A model generated the notes under the pieces. The model saw nothing but the letters and a program-made list of their open reading frames with translations, was not told where the DNA came from and ran no database searches. DNA of 64,000 bases from Callaeas wilsoni (lineage: Eukaryota > Chordata > Aves > Passeriformes > Callaeidae), in NCBI GenBank assembly GCA_013398955.1, contig VWPU01009596.1, positions 1 through 64,000 of the forward strand, written 5' to 3'. Made by a program: the position numbers and the translations under genes. Of this stretch, positions 1 through 12,584 are shown in pieces (position 1 is the first letter of the stretch; every line of letters begins with the position of its first letter).

Positions 1-1265
1 GCCGTGCCAAACCAATACAATTAGGTGTAACCAATTTATTTCCTAGAGGGAAAAGACAGAAATTAATTCAACAAATTCCCCTTGTTCTGTTTTTCAGTGT
101 ATGAGCCAAACAGCATTTGCTTTTTCTGTTCTGGAAATCCCAATTGAAAGGAATATTATTTATTCAGACATCTACCAGCAAGGATGTCTCCACAAAACTC
201 TCAGCAGAGAGTTGAAGTGATGCCCAAAGGAGAAATTCTCTGGACAATTTGGTTTTTGTCTTTGCCTATTGGGTTCATAGGTCTTCATTCCAATAATTCC
301 CTTGTGCAAAACCTGGCCTAAAGAACAGACTGACCCTTAGAGGCAATTTATAAGTAACATAAAGGCCAAAAATGTGTTTTTCATAATAATTTCTACTGGA
401 AGACAAAAATCGAACTAAATCCCTTCTTCCTCTTAAGAAGAGACAGAAATAATTTTTATTTTGAAACAAAAATAGGTTTAGGACTCATTGGCACAATTGT
501 TCTTCCAGAAAACACAATTATTCCTCACTTCCAGATATGCCTTTCTCAATTCAGTGGACTACAGCTCCTGTTCCATTTCCTCTGAGCAACTGTGAAATTT
601 TCTAATAACAAATTTTATGGAATAGGATTGAGTAATTGATTAAAAGAAATTAAACAAAAAATTAACAAACAAACAAACAAAAAACCAACCAAACAAAAAA
701 AAGCACCAAAAAACCCCAACTGACCTTTAATCTCAACCTGAAGCAGAGTTGACTGTAAAAGGCAAGGAGAACTAGCCCACGGTTAAATTGAGGAGACTGG
801 AGATGAAGATAATGGCAGCTTCAGGGAAGCCCATCTCAAACAAATTGTTAAAATTTCAAAGGTCATTCCTTTTTGCTGCTGCTTTCTGGTGCACATTTCG
901 TGTTTCGCAGCTCTTGCCTTTCTGATGCCCGTGCTCAAACCTTGCAGACATCGCAGGAAGGTGAGCCAGGCAAGATAAGACTCACGCTTGCCTGGAACAC
1001 TGTCGATGGTGAACCTTTGGACTTTACCACCAATTTGACCATAAAAGGCAGCTTGTGATGGACTGAAGATTTCACAGAGCACATATGATGCTGCGAAGGT
1101 TCCCAGAATTTAAGTCACAGGCTAGTTTTCAGAAGAGTCTGTCCCTTACCTCTTCTTTCCCCTGTCTTTCCTCCCCTATTGTTAGAGCACCCAAATACCT
1201 TGCAAGGGGCTAAGAATTTTTGGTTTTTTTTTTTTATTTTTGCTTGGCATTATGGGATAGATCTA
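1..1265. other. Non-coding unique sequence
   Basis: AT-rich sequence with no recognisable exon, RNA gene or mobile element. A C/A-rich low-complexity tract of CAAA-like units lies at about 655-715, and a T-tract at about 1225-1243. Open frames here (up to 99 codons at 783-1082 minus) resemble no family I know and overlap open frames on the other strand, as expected by chance. Confidence 0.6.
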
Positions 1266-1422
1266 AGCTGGCAGAAATGCTGATGGGTTTGCTGACCAAA
1301 GGCTGTTCTTATCAAATGAAAGTAANCTAGCTGGCAGAAATGCTGGTGGGTTTGCTGACCAAAGGCAAAGAATATTTCACGTTCAGAGATATGGCGGAGC
1401 TGTTCTTATCAAATGAAAGTAA
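1266..1422. repeat. Imperfect local duplication flanking an undetermined base
   Basis: Positions 1266-1325 (60 bp) recur at 1329-1422 (94 bp). Between them lies the window's only N, at 1326. The copies differ by one substitution (gctgatggg versus gctggtggg) and by a 34-bp segment present only in the second copy, after the shared aaaggc. Two overlapping contig ends or alleles joined across a one-base gap would look like this. A real tandem duplication with a 34-bp deletion in one copy is the alternative. Confidence 0.85.
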
Positions 1423-4400
1423 CGAAAATTACTCTTGGTTTACAAACATTTTTCTTTGTATTGGTTGTAAAAGTAAGGAGCTGATGTGTATTCCCAATTC
1501 AAGACCAGATGATGATAAAAGAAAAAATTAGGTAAAACCTCTGCCTGAAGCCTGAAGTAGTGTAAAGAGAGCAAAGCCATGCAATTAATTACCTATAAAT
1601 GGGGTCTTGTCATTTGATATAAAATGGAGAGAGACATCTGTGCTATGTGTCAGTAACTTTACTGTTCTGAACTGCTTATTTCTGTTCTCGTGTCCTTTGA
1701 GAAAGATTGTGAACTTGAACTCCAGTGAATGTCGGGTAAGGTTACTCAGATGATGCTAAAAGTGCACTCTCTGCACTAGAGAACAAATTAGAGAGTGTGG
1801 CTTGGTTCAATGTGCTAAAAAAAGGCAATACAGTAGCTTTTTATAAATATGTTCAAGCTGGCTATACATCAAGAGAGGGGGGAAATTATCTTAAACTAAT
1901 ACTGGCAGCACATCAAATAGTTGTAAATTGGTCATGTGTAAGTTTATACTGGAATTTTAAGAGAAATTTTCTAACCGCCAAAACGGTGGAGATCTGGAAA
2001 GGTCTTCAGAACAGGGCAAGGAATGCAAGTGTGTGTAAGATGGAGCTTGATAAGCAGAATTCTTGGAAGGGGGAATTGAATTTGTGGGGTGAAGACTTGA
2101 ATTTCTAAGGCAGTATAAAGGGAAACCGTGTCACTCTTTATTTATAAAACACTCGTAGCTGCACATTCCAGGAGAGACTTTCTCCTTTTTTTTTAATCCC
2201 CGTGGCAATTTACAGTGCTGAATTTTTTCTTTAAGGCTGAATATGAGACGATAAAAATGGTGGGCTATTTATCCAAAAACCCTGTGTAGTATGGTGAACT
2301 GTGATGTGCCTGTTGTGAGGGCTTTTAAGCCACAAAATGCAAAATATTACTAAAGATGCAAAATTTCACTGAAATAGCATGAAACTCTTCAGAATGTAGC
2401 AGAGTCCAGCCTGAAACAAGGATACTTCTGATATTCAGCATTAATGAAGTAGTTCAGTGCTTTTATAGACTAGGAACAGAATTACTATTTTATGCATACA
2501 ATATTTATTGTTATTATTACCACTATCATCATTACTATTACACTTGTCATTTTTTCTTTTAGAAATAGTTCTTTCAAGGCAAGTTGAAAGCAACATCCTG
2601 AGTTTAGTGGTAAAAATCAGCTACTGAATTTCAATACCTGCCATATTTGCACAAGTGAACGCAACAAACAAGTAAGAATTCACCCCAATTTTGTCCCACT
2701 CTTTCTTTAGGACACAGTGATGCTATACTCGAGCTCCAGATCGTAGTCCCTCTTTAAAATATTACTTGGGTGCATAGCCACTAATTTTTTTTTCAGTTTT
2801 TCCCTGCCTATCATCCTGAGCACAAGAATATTTACTGAATCTAAGTCATTGCAGTCCCAAAGGGTTTAGTGTCAATCTGAGTTTGGCCACAGCATCTTCA
2901 TATGATGAATTAGCAAGAAAGTACACCTTGTTCAAGCCAAGGCTGTGTATCACATAGTTTTTAAAGGTTTCAAACCCTTGTTTGGATGGGAAAACTTAAA
3001 GTATAATTCTTGCCTCTTGCATATGCTCTGCCTTAAATAAAACTAGCAGATGAATGATAAATATATGTCAATTTGTCCTTTTCCAAGGAAACCATCATGT
3101 TGCAATGGTGAATAATTACTGCAACATCTACTGACTACTACTTTCTTTATACAACCCCGATATTTCTTTAAAAGACCTCTTTACAGCTTTTCCCTTCCTT
3201 TACCTGCTACGTTTTACTGCTTCAGGGCTCTGAAGCATTCAGGAATTAAGCAACCTGCAGAAGACTCTCACCTTTTCTGAATCAGATCTGGGATGGGCTC
3301 CAAACCTAAGCTCAGAGCCAGTGATTTGTATGTGGGATTCCTTCTCTTCTCTCCATCCACAAGGCGTTGGAGCTGCACTAACTTCAAAACTGTCTCATTC
3401 ATTCAGTGATATATGGGAAAGAAAATCCATCCCTATCTCCTATCCTACAACAATAGCTGTGGAATAGCAAAAAGCTCTGCTTGTATTGTGGAGCAACTCT
3501 GTATTTCTCTTGGGTGTAGCTGTGCTGGTGCTGCTTACAGCAGGGTATGTGTTTCTAGCATAAATCATGACTACACCCCCTGCATTTACATCTGTGGCTG
3601 GAGTCCTGAGGCAGGGAAGGCTTCAGGACAGAGAAATGAGACAGAAAATGCATCAACTCCTTAGGGCAAGTACTAGGTATAACAATGACAGCTCCTGGAG
3701 CCAAGCCAGAGCTCCAGGCTGGAAAAGGCACATGGTTGCTAATTGACCACAAATGATTTAACATCTTCTGTGGTAGGTCCTGCTGTGAGGTGCCTGACAG
3801 CTCCAGCACTGATTCAGAGGGAAGAGAGCTGTACAGTCACTCCCTATGGCATCCAGTCTAGCTCGGAATTGCCCCAGTAAAGCAGCTTTGGCCCACGAGG
3901 GCTGCTGAACCGATTGCTGGTGGTGCCTGGGACCAGCCAGCGTGGTGACAGGCGCTGACCTTCACACCCTTCTGTTGTCCCACTAGGCTTCTCCATGCAC
4001 AAAGGTTGTGCCCTTCCTTCCTAGTCTCCTGCAAAGGTTTCCTGCCCCTGGCTTTCCCATTTGTGCGTTGGAAAGGCTTCATTTGCAGTTTCCCTCCACT
4101 GGCCCACAGGCTCAACCCTGTGGGTGGGTGGAACTCTCAATCTCCCAGGCAGAAGCCACAGGGCAGTGAAGCCACAGAGGAGGAGGCAGGCTGTGTCACT
4201 GCCCTGTAGCTATAATGGGGCCAAAAACTCATCCAGCAGCTCAGAGTGGTGCTCTCCTACACAGAGAAAACTGGAGGCGCCAAATTTTGGGGTGTTTTCT
4301 GCTCTATCGTGTGAGCGGCGTCACCAGTTATGGCTTCTACTCCCCAGGTGTTACTTGCTGTAGTTCGGCTGGGTTATTTATGGGGATAAAAAAAAATATC

Positions 4401-5672
4401 TGGGGATGATTCAAAACAGCCTTGGGCCAAGAGCTTGCAATTGTCAGCGTGGAAACTGAGTCAGCTTTGTGTAGTTCCAAGGATTTCTTCATATATGTTG
4501 ACTTTGTCTAATGTTCTAGAGACCTGCTGAAGGACTGAATCCTTGCTGTTGTCTTTCACATGTGCATGGGGCTTTTTTTTTTCATTCTTACAATTAATAA
4601 CTCCCACATTCTTTCAGCCTTCGAATTAGGAAGTTTGGTTTTTTTTCCTTCTGACGACGTTACCCATACAACCTGAAGTTATTTAACACAAGGTTTATAA
4701 GTCTATTCCAAGTTATTTATAAATTGTTATTACCTTCCATGGATTTATCCTTTCTAATTACAACTCTACATACTACTAACTCTTGCTTTGGCATAACTAA
4801 ATTAATGAGTGTAGATACTTTGAATTACATGCCAGTGATATTATTTGGCTTTTTGCTCGTCTTTTGAACTTCATGCTAGTATATGTGTAACTATAAACAC
4901 TCTCTCTCACCTTTATACTCATTTTATATTTATGTATTTAGCCTCCTTTAATGCTGTAGTTTAACAGTTTATTAAATGACAATAAATTTGCTTCTATGTT
5001 CACTGCTTTATTCATATTATATATATATATATCAACATGTGTGTGTATATGTGTAATTTTGGATTGTGAATGCATGTGTGTGTGCACACAACCCAAGTTG
5101 TCTGCACACACATTCCTTTGAAAACTGTCAGATTAAATTTATGGACAATCTGCAAGACTGTTATTTTGGAGAGGTAATAATTGTCTCTCAAGGGTGATGG
5201 AATACAATTGTCTGTAAGCACAGACAGAAAAATCATGGTTATCTCTACCATGTATTTTGAGTGTTGCAGAAACATTCTGATAAATGAGATTTCACAAATA
5301 CTACTCCAGATGGATGGCAATATCAAAAGAATCATATTCTTACCATCTTTCTTCTGGAGTTCAGCACAGATTTTTTTTTTTTTTTCTTATAGAAAAGCAA
5401 TTTTTTATTCTAAGCTTTTCATCGAGAATAAACTAATCCTGTAATAGAGTCATACACACATTTCCTTTGTGTAATAGAAAGATCTCACATGGTGTCTCTC
5501 TCTCTTGAGAGAGAATTCTTTACTGAGCAAGGTTACTTGAGGAAAAAGCCCTCTCTAAATATATGTGCCATTCCAGCTGAGGTCTGATATCAGATTTCCC
5601 AGGGGAGAAATAGGCACGCACGTGGCATATCCTGTTTGGGAAAGCTCGAAGGAAAACACTTAGTGGTGGTGG
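1423..5672. other. Non-coding unique sequence
   Basis: No supported gene. The stretch is mostly AT-rich, with a somewhat GC-richer part at 3590-4350 where open frames occur on both strands without family resemblance. A (TA)n/(TG)n mixed dinucleotide tract lies at about 5016-5095, and a T15 run at 5371-5385. A single AP-1-type site (TGAGTCA) is at 4457-4463. A TC/GA palindrome with 8-bp arms lies near 5500-5515. Confidence 0.6.
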
Positions 5673-5768
5673 TGACTCAGAGAGGCGTCTCTGAGCCTCT
5701 GAGTCAGGGCTGAGTCAGCACCTGGGCGCACCGGGCACCGCCGAAGGTGCCGTGATCCAGGTGAGTCA
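5673..5768. promoter_or_regulatory. Cluster of four AP-1/MARE-type motifs (candidate enhancer)
   Basis: Four exact TGA(C/G)TCA heptamers lie within 96 bp: TGACTCA at 5673-5679 and TGAGTCA at 5700-5706, 5711-5717 and 5762-5768. The third sits in GGCTGAGTCAGCA (5708-5720), which matches the 13-bp Maf recognition element at 12 of 13 positions. The first two form a 9-bp inverted repeat (gactcagag at 5674-5682 and ctctgagtc at 5697-5705). The heptamer pair is expected about once per 8 kb of random sequence. AP-1 (Fos/Jun) and Maf/NFE2/Nrf factors bind such sites; that they do so here is inference. The last site overlaps a splice-donor consensus (CAG|GTGAGT at 5758-5766), so an exon end is a weak alternative. 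Confidence 0.45.
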
Positions 5769-6364
5769 CCAAAACCTCCACAGCACTTCCCAGAACGTTC
5801 TCCTGCACCCGCTCAGGCACTGTCCCTGCCCTGCTTGCCAAACCCTCCACTGGGCAGCCCTGCCAGGAGAAACCCGCTCTCCAGTCTCCTTCGCTGCCTG
5901 ACTTCGCCCTTCCACAGGGCATCTGCGGCCTCAGACTGCGCTGGGGCTGGTGCAGGGACTCAGGCATGAAGGTCAAAGCTCATGGTTTAGCTACAGATAT
6001 CTTTTACATCCTGACAAGATTTCAGGGCTAATGCTGAACATGAGTTTCTAAGAGGTCATTTATGCAACCAGTTCCTGATAAATCTCAGTTATTGAGATTC
6101 GTTGAGAATTTTCTTGCTGATGGGCTGAAATGTCACATCCTCTGGTGCTGTCAGCTGTCACAGAAATCACAGCTGTTGCAGAAAGAACCCTCCCTGTGAG
6201 AGTGGCAGCCAGCACATCTTCTGAAGCCCTGGCCAGGTGGTAGCACAGATAAAGGTGGGCAGGCAAGCAAAGGAGAGGTTTTTCCTGCTGCTATGCCTTG
6301 TAAGCATGGTACCTGCAGAGAGGCGATTGCTCTATTCTCAAGTTCAACAGTAAATATCTTCATT
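5769..6364. other. Non-coding, GC-richer flank of the motif cluster
   Basis: Positions 5769-5990 are GC-richer than their surroundings, with scattered CpG. The minus-strand frame at 5704-5976 is open for 90 codons but resembles nothing known. The remainder to 6364 is ordinary unique sequence. Confidence 0.5.
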
Positions 6365-6388
6365 ATATTATTATTATTATTATTATTG
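6365..6388. repeat. (TTA)n microsatellite
   Basis: Eight or so near-perfect TTA units, followed by TTG/TTA-like degeneration to about 6410. It lies about 30 bp from the 3' end of the CR1 element. Its translation gives artefactual poly-Leu or poly-Asn frames. Confidence 0.9.
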
Positions 6389-6414
6389 TTTAATATTGTT
6401 ATTGTTATCACTTT

Positions 6415-7030
6415 TGAATCGCAGAAACATTCAATTTGGAAAAGACCTCTAAGATCACGGCGTCCAGCCTTTGACTGGTCATCACCTTGTCAACTCAGAC
6501 CACGGCATGAAGTACCACGTCCACTCTTTCTTGAACACTTCCAGGAACAGTGACTCCACCACTCCTCTGGGCAGCCCCTCCCAGGGTTTAATCACCATTT
6601 CCAGGAAGAAATTACTCCTGATGTCCAGCATAACCCTCCCCTGGCCCAGCCTGAGGCCGTTTCTCCTCATCCTGTCCCTGTTCCCTGGGAGCCGAGCCCG
6701 ACCCCCCCGGCTGTCCCCTCCTGTCAGGGAGTCGTGCAGAGCCACAAGGTCCCCCCTGAGCCTCCTTTGCTCCAGGCTGAGCCCCTTTCCCAGCTCCCTC
6801 AGCCCCTCCTGGGGCTCCAGCCCCTTCCCAGCTCCGTTCCCCTCTCTGGACACGCTCCAGCCCCTCAGTTCCTTGTCCTGAGGGGCCCAGAAGTGGCCAC
6901 AGCACTCGAGGTGTGGCCCCAGCAGTGCCCAGCACAGGGACGGTCACTGCCCTGTGGCTGGCACAGCCCAGGGGCCATTGGCCTTCTTGGCCACCTGGGC
7001 ACCCCTGGGCTCGTGTCCAGCCACTGTCGA
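6415..7030 (-). mobile_element. CR1 LINE, 5'-truncated 3' end
   Basis: Read on the minus strand, this follows the 3' part of avian CR1 retrotransposons. It has a segment resembling gacacgagcccaggggtgcc near 7022, then gtggccaagaaggccaatgg, the GC-rich gaactgaggggctggagcg region, and the stretch around 6570-6620 encoding a frame like NFFLE. It ends in the CR1 tail with ccaaattgaatgtttctgcg at about 6420. CR1 elements are usually 5'-truncated and make no target-site duplication, as here. Little of the reverse transcriptase remains, so this is an immobile fossil. The open frames on both strands (for example 6482-6853 minus and 6471-6881 plus) are by-products of its GC-rich sequence, not host genes. 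Family assignment is secure; the upper boundary is approximate. Confidence 0.93.
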
Positions 7031-10000
7031 TTGCTTTGCATTCTTTCTGAGTCCAAAGAGAACAGCACTTGCATTTTCTTTTAATCTTTTATGACCAACA
7101 TAGTGCTTATAGCACGTAATTGTTTCGGTGAAACCTTATGGTGTCCCCTGCATGTTCAGGTCTGAATTGCTTAGGAAAAAAAATGTGGACACTTCGTTTA
7201 ATTTAAGAAGTAAACATTGAGAGAAACTGACTTCCCTCTCAGAAAAAAAAAAAAAAAAAACCACAACAGTTCTCAAGCAGTTCTCTTGTGTTCTCTTCAC
7301 ATGTGTAACTTTTATCTGAAAACTGCAAAATGGGGTCCAGGAGTTGAGGTCTCTTGTGACCACTCATAGTCTGAAATTGATTAGATATTTTACTAGGTAA
7401 TGTGAAGTTGCCATTGTTGAGTGGCTGCTGTCATATATTTCATTTTTTTAAAATGAATTAAGAGCATTCTAAGAACAACCAGATCCTTTCATGACAGACA
7501 GAGACAGCTCGAATCTGTCAGGCAGTGCCAGATGGCCTCTTGCAACCCTGATGGAAAGCCAGAGAGAAAAAAACCTTCGCTGAACACAGCCGAAGCACCA
7601 AAAAATGTGCATCTGTATCAAATGCAGGTTGGCTTCATAGCCAACATGAAATGCTGTGCTTCAGAGAGTGTCTTCCTTAATGAGTTGAGGGAGTAGCCTG
7701 AGGTCCAGGTGATGAAGCAAATGTTCACCATGACTTTTTCTTGAGAATATTTATGTTCCACTAACAAGTCAGTTCCTAGCCATAAACTAAATGCTAGCAG
7801 GTCAACTTTTGGGAGTTTATAACTCACTGTGTCATATTAAAAACAAACAAAACACCACAAACCAAAAAAAAACAAAACCCAAAACCAAAACCAAACATTC
7901 ATTATTAAACTTCGGTGGTGGACTCTTTAATCCCTTCAGAGCTTTTGGAATAAGAGCACATGACCTGTGAGAATGTAACAACAATATAATGCCCACACTT
8001 CCCAGATTTATCAATGTTTTGGAGATGTTTAAAAGCTTTCAAAATAATAATAGTCATTATTAGTAAAGAATTATTAATAATAATTGTCCAGCTTATATTG
8101 TCATGATTTAAAATTTTAGGATATTTTCTCCTGCTGTGACGATAGATAAGGAGAAAGATGAAAATAAAAAGACTTTGAGTATTTTGACCTGAATAGATGT
8201 TGATTTATTTATTTTTCATTATGAGTACTCGGCTTATGTATTTACTTTCTGAACATTTGCAAGCAGTTTCAGATTATCTTTGTAAATGCCTGTGCTTGCA
8301 GTGAAATATCACCTTTTCTTCATTTTTAAAGTAGCAAAATAATTCGTGTACAATAATGGTTGCCAGGTTTTTGCAGGGTATGCATGACAAGTAGGAAAAT
8401 ACTGCCTGCTCAGATGAGATGGTACAGTCCCCAGCTGGATGGCTGCTTGCCAAAATCCTTTTTTTTTTTTAGTCCTCTTGGAGCTGGGGGAAAAATATCC
8501 CTTGCAGAATATTGCAGTATGCTGTATAAAAAACAAGAATGAAAACTGGCTGCTTTCAGAGGCACACAACTTTTTTTAAACTGTATTCATGTTCAAAATG
8601 TGATTAAGAGTGCGTTACTTAAGACAGAGATAAGATTTTATCTCTTAAATAATCTCTGAGATTTTAGCCTTCTTAATTCCAGGTGTTTGCTTCTAATTCT
8701 TCAAGCCTTTAAAGAATTAAAGCAATATTAAATAGTTATGATTGTAAAATCAGTGGAAAACTATTTCGCACTGGAACCAGAGATTATGATATTTGTACAG
8801 GAAAACATGAAAGGTAGCAAAAATGGTTTAAATAGCCACTAGAAGTTGGCCTTCTCTGGTATCATCAGATAAGGGCATTGTGGGTGGAAAAACAGAGGAA
8901 AAAAATTTTTCAGAAATGCTTTTGTAGAAATAAAATTTGGGACATAGCCAAACTTCCATCACACTTGACTGCTTTTTGTGCTGGAACAGCAGAGAATAAA
9001 ATAGGATACACCAGGATTTTCGTGGGTGACTTTAGTTTTTTTTCTTTCTGTTGTTGGTTTTGTTGGGTTTTTTGTGCTTTTTTAAAATCAATTCGTCCTA
9101 AATATTTGTACCTAGAAATTTCTTTCAGAAAATAGTTTCAGGATTTTTGGGGGGTTTGATTGCTTCTTTTCCAAAAAAAATCTGTGAGTAACACACACTT
9201 TTGAATCTCTGAATAGGAATTTTGATACTCAGTAATAAAAACACTGAGCTAAGCAATTAGCTGACCCCAGGGCTGGTTTCCTTAATGTTTCCTTTACGTC
9301 ACAGTACACATCTTGAATGAAAGGTTGGACTTCTCAGGCTTTTTAAGAACATGTGGTTGTTTATTTTTAATACTAAATCCTGCTCACCATGCAAGAGCTT
9401 TTTTTTGTACATGTATCCAGAAATTCTGTAAAGTTCATTTTAGCCATGTGTATATATATATATATATATATAAAAAAAAAATATATCCAACTGTAACACC
9501 ACATGGTCTGTGGGTGGATTTGCATACTGATTTTCAGTGTACTTTTTCTGTTTAGATCCCCAAATTATTTCAGTATGCTTTTCAATTACAGGGTGACAGG
9601 AACAAATGTATCACTTGTGCCGCATTTTAGGTCTTTACTCTTTTAACTGCCATTGTTTTGCTAATCCTTGTCCAATGTATGAAAAAGAAAAATCGGGAGA
9701 GGGTTTATCTGAAAGTTAATTTTAAAAACATGTAAGAATATTTGTATCTCATCAGCATCACACAGCACTGGCAATGTTTTGCTCTGTTCTAATCCTCAGT
9801 AACTGAAATATGGACATCACTATGGCCATATCATTAATATCCGTATGGACACACAAAATTACTGTCCTGTACATTTACTGTACATATTTAGGTGGTTTTT
9901 CTTTCTCTTCTGTGATTTTTTATTTGGTCAGTCACAGATGCTTTCTGAAGGCTGCAGGTCTTCAGACCATGGTTGCTTCCTTTGCATCAACCCATGTATT

Positions 10001-11982
10001 ATCTCTTCTTTTTTTTGCACTGCATTCAGGATTTCATTCAAAAGCAATGATGATTAGAAAAAGAAGTCAACTGGACAGCCCATTTCTAATCATTTTGGCA
10101 TGCAGAAAAATACCATGAACATGAGATATGTAATTCAAAGATAAATTATGTCCCCTTTAGCCATCAACTCTTTTGAAAAAACCCTGCTAATATTACAATA
10201 ATTTCACAAAACGATGAAAAGAATGCGTCCATGCAAGCTGCAGATCTCTCAGTGTAAAATGAGTATTCTGTTTGTATGCAGAGATAGGAGTGTTAAAAAT
10301 AGGTTAATTTTACATATATTCCTAATTATATGTATTTTTTTTAACACGTAGTCTTATATATGTGGTTTTTACATATATTATTATCTTGAGATCTGGGTTC
10401 CAGCATAACTTCTCAAGGTATGTTTTCAATTTCCTAGGCATGATTATCTAACTTTCTAGGAAAAAAGGATGACCCATTATGTGACTTTCCAAAATAGAGT
10501 AAGTTAAAGAGAATTATGAAATACTGTCTATGTTTATGATTTATGATTCATGGTTGACAGTGTAAGACATAATTTGGATATATATCATATATTCCGTTAG
10601 GAAAACAGCAGGACACACATGAATGCTAAAATCAATAATTATATTGCAGGAAACAGTATTCAAAAATTATGAGAGTTAGTTCATTATTTACTTCCTCTGT
10701 CCAAAATATCTTATCAAACCAGGCAAATGCATTAAATAAGAATAATAAAATTAAGTGTTACTGAAAATTGACAGGACTTAACTTTAGGCTCCTCTTTATT
10801 GTTTCTGTTTCTAGGTCAAAAATAATAGTGTATTTACTCGTAGCTTTCCGTTTTCTTCAGAAGAAAAACAAAACTCTGATTGAAATATTGCTTTAAATAG
10901 AAACAGCAATTACATAAAAAAATCTTTCTTATTTTCTGTGCCTCGAACCAAAACCACTAGTCAATATTTGATTGTGTGGTCCTCTAAAGAGAAATCTACA
11001 TTGTCCATATCTTTCAAACAATAGAAAAGTTTTCAAAGATCTGAAGAATGGCTTTGCTGCAGAATTGCAGCCACTTGTCAAAATTATTATCAGTTTCACA
11101 CATGCCTGTATCAAAGGTTTTTTCTCTCTCTTGGACAACTGCATCTTTCAGTTACCCTTTGTGCTGCATCTTCGCAAGTCATTCTGTAATTTGGGTTTTA
11201 CTTCACAACGCCTTGACTGCCCTGGAAGAAACACAAGCCAGGTATTTTATTTTTTAAAAAAACTGGGCAAAGAGAACCCTCGTGCTGTCTTCTGGCGCAG
11301 CAATCAGTTTCCATGAGATCAAGACAACCCAAAGAATTCCCTGTCGCTCCCCTTTGTGCAAAAGAGACTGCCGTATTAGTGACAAAGTTTTGGTGAGGGA
11401 TCTAAGAGCAAATAAAGATCTAAGAGCTGTTCCCTGGGAGTTTTCAGCTGCATCCGTTGCAGGTTCTGTATTTTTTCAGTGGAGCATGGAGGTTTTGATG
11501 AGGTTCGGAGAGGAGCCACGTGCACCCACAGATCCTTGGAGAAATTTGTGCGTTTACTTTCTGGCAAGGGAAAAGTTGATTTGTGATAGTTTGGTGTTTA
11601 TTTACATTTAGAGCTGAAGAATAACTATTCTTAGCTCTGTCAGGAAGTCCTGATATAGCTTTGTCCGTGGCATTGTGAACTTCCACGAGCTTGAGTAAAA
11701 GCAAGGATGAATTCTGAAAAGAAAAAAAAAAAAAAAGGAAAAAAAAGTTTTTCCTTTTTTCCTTTGCCTGTTGTGGGCAGTAGCTGCTGCTGGGAGGAAC
11801 TGCAGGCTCAAGGCTCTGCAGGAGTGAGAAGGGTTAAAACAGAGAAAGCACCCCCTGCAACCAAATCCTGCTGCTAGTGGGCACAACCACGACAAAAAAT
11901 GTCACCATATGTAGCCTCTGACATTTCCCCTAAACTGCTGGGAACTGGCACGTCTGGAATGCTCTCCCATTCTGCCTCAGGC
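7031..11982. other. Non-coding unique sequence
   Basis: No gene or recognised mobile element. It holds an A18 run at 7243-7260, a C/A-rich tract at about 7840-7895, a (TA)n tract at 9451-9472 merging into poly-A to about 9480, and an A15 run at 11722-11736. A minus-strand frame at 8309-8569 and plus frames near 10.97-11.61 kb reach 114 codons but show no recognisable domain. Confidence 0.6.
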
Positions 11983-12132
11983 TTTGCTGGACGCCCAGGA
12001 CTTCAGAATGAGATCATGCTGCTGAATATGTCCACTGACAGAACATATTCAGCAGCATGATCTCAGGATTTGCTGGACCCCCAGGACTTCAGAATGAGAT
12101 CATGCTGCTGAATATGTCCACTGACAGAACAT
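11983..12132. repeat. Fold-back duplication: two 64-bp direct copies around an inverted segment
   Basis: A 64-bp unit at 11983-12046 recurs at 12069-12132 with one mismatch (acgccc versus accccc), giving a period of 86 bp. Between and overlapping them, 12043-12065 is the exact reverse complement of 12009-12031. This is a perfect 23-bp stem with an 11-nt loop (ccactgacaga). The same arm can also pair with 12095-12117. The direct-inverted-direct order is typical of a replication template switch. It lies about 450 bp upstream of the solo LTR and belongs to no repeat family I recognise. Confidence 0.9.
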
Positions 12133-12584
12133 TCCTGGACACTCTTCACCCCTTTGCATTTTCTTATCTGCAAAGGATAAGAAAAGGGGGTTGAGTGCAG
12201 GAAAATCTCTAAAAGATGAAAGCAGCATATGCATTAATGTCAATATCCATGGGAAATCCAGCTTTCCTGTCCTGCTCTGCCTTGGTTTTCAGCACCTTGC
12301 ACTGCTGTACATGAGAGGGCATCCAGTGGACTCTCCAGGTGTCTCCTCTGTGGTTGCCTGCGGTGCAGCAGATTTCACTCCAGGAGGACCAAGCCCTGCT
12401 TGAGACATCTGTTCCACAGGCCTGGGTGAGACAGTTCTGATCATAAAGAGCTTCTGCATGTAGGCAGGAGACAGGAGGAATGGAAGGGGCACCGGGGCAA
12501 TCTCAGGGAGCTACATAGGTGGCAGACAGAGTATCTAAGGCAACGTGAAATTCCCAGAAGAGCACATGATTCAGTACAATATAC
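12133..12584. other. Non-coding spacer between fold-back and LTR
   Basis: Unique sequence. No gene or repeat family is recognised. It ends in tatac (12580-12584), the left copy of the target-site duplication of the adjacent LTR. Confidence 0.6.

Noticed and set aside
5758..5766. CAG|GTGAGT splice-donor match at the end of a GC-rich patch
   Set aside because: No acceptor or coding frame fits; the same bases are better explained as part of the AP-1 motif series.
6471..6947. Open frames of 111-136 codons on both strands that look like proteins
   Set aside because: They lie entirely in the GC-rich 3' part of a CR1 LINE, which is known for producing spurious ORFs.
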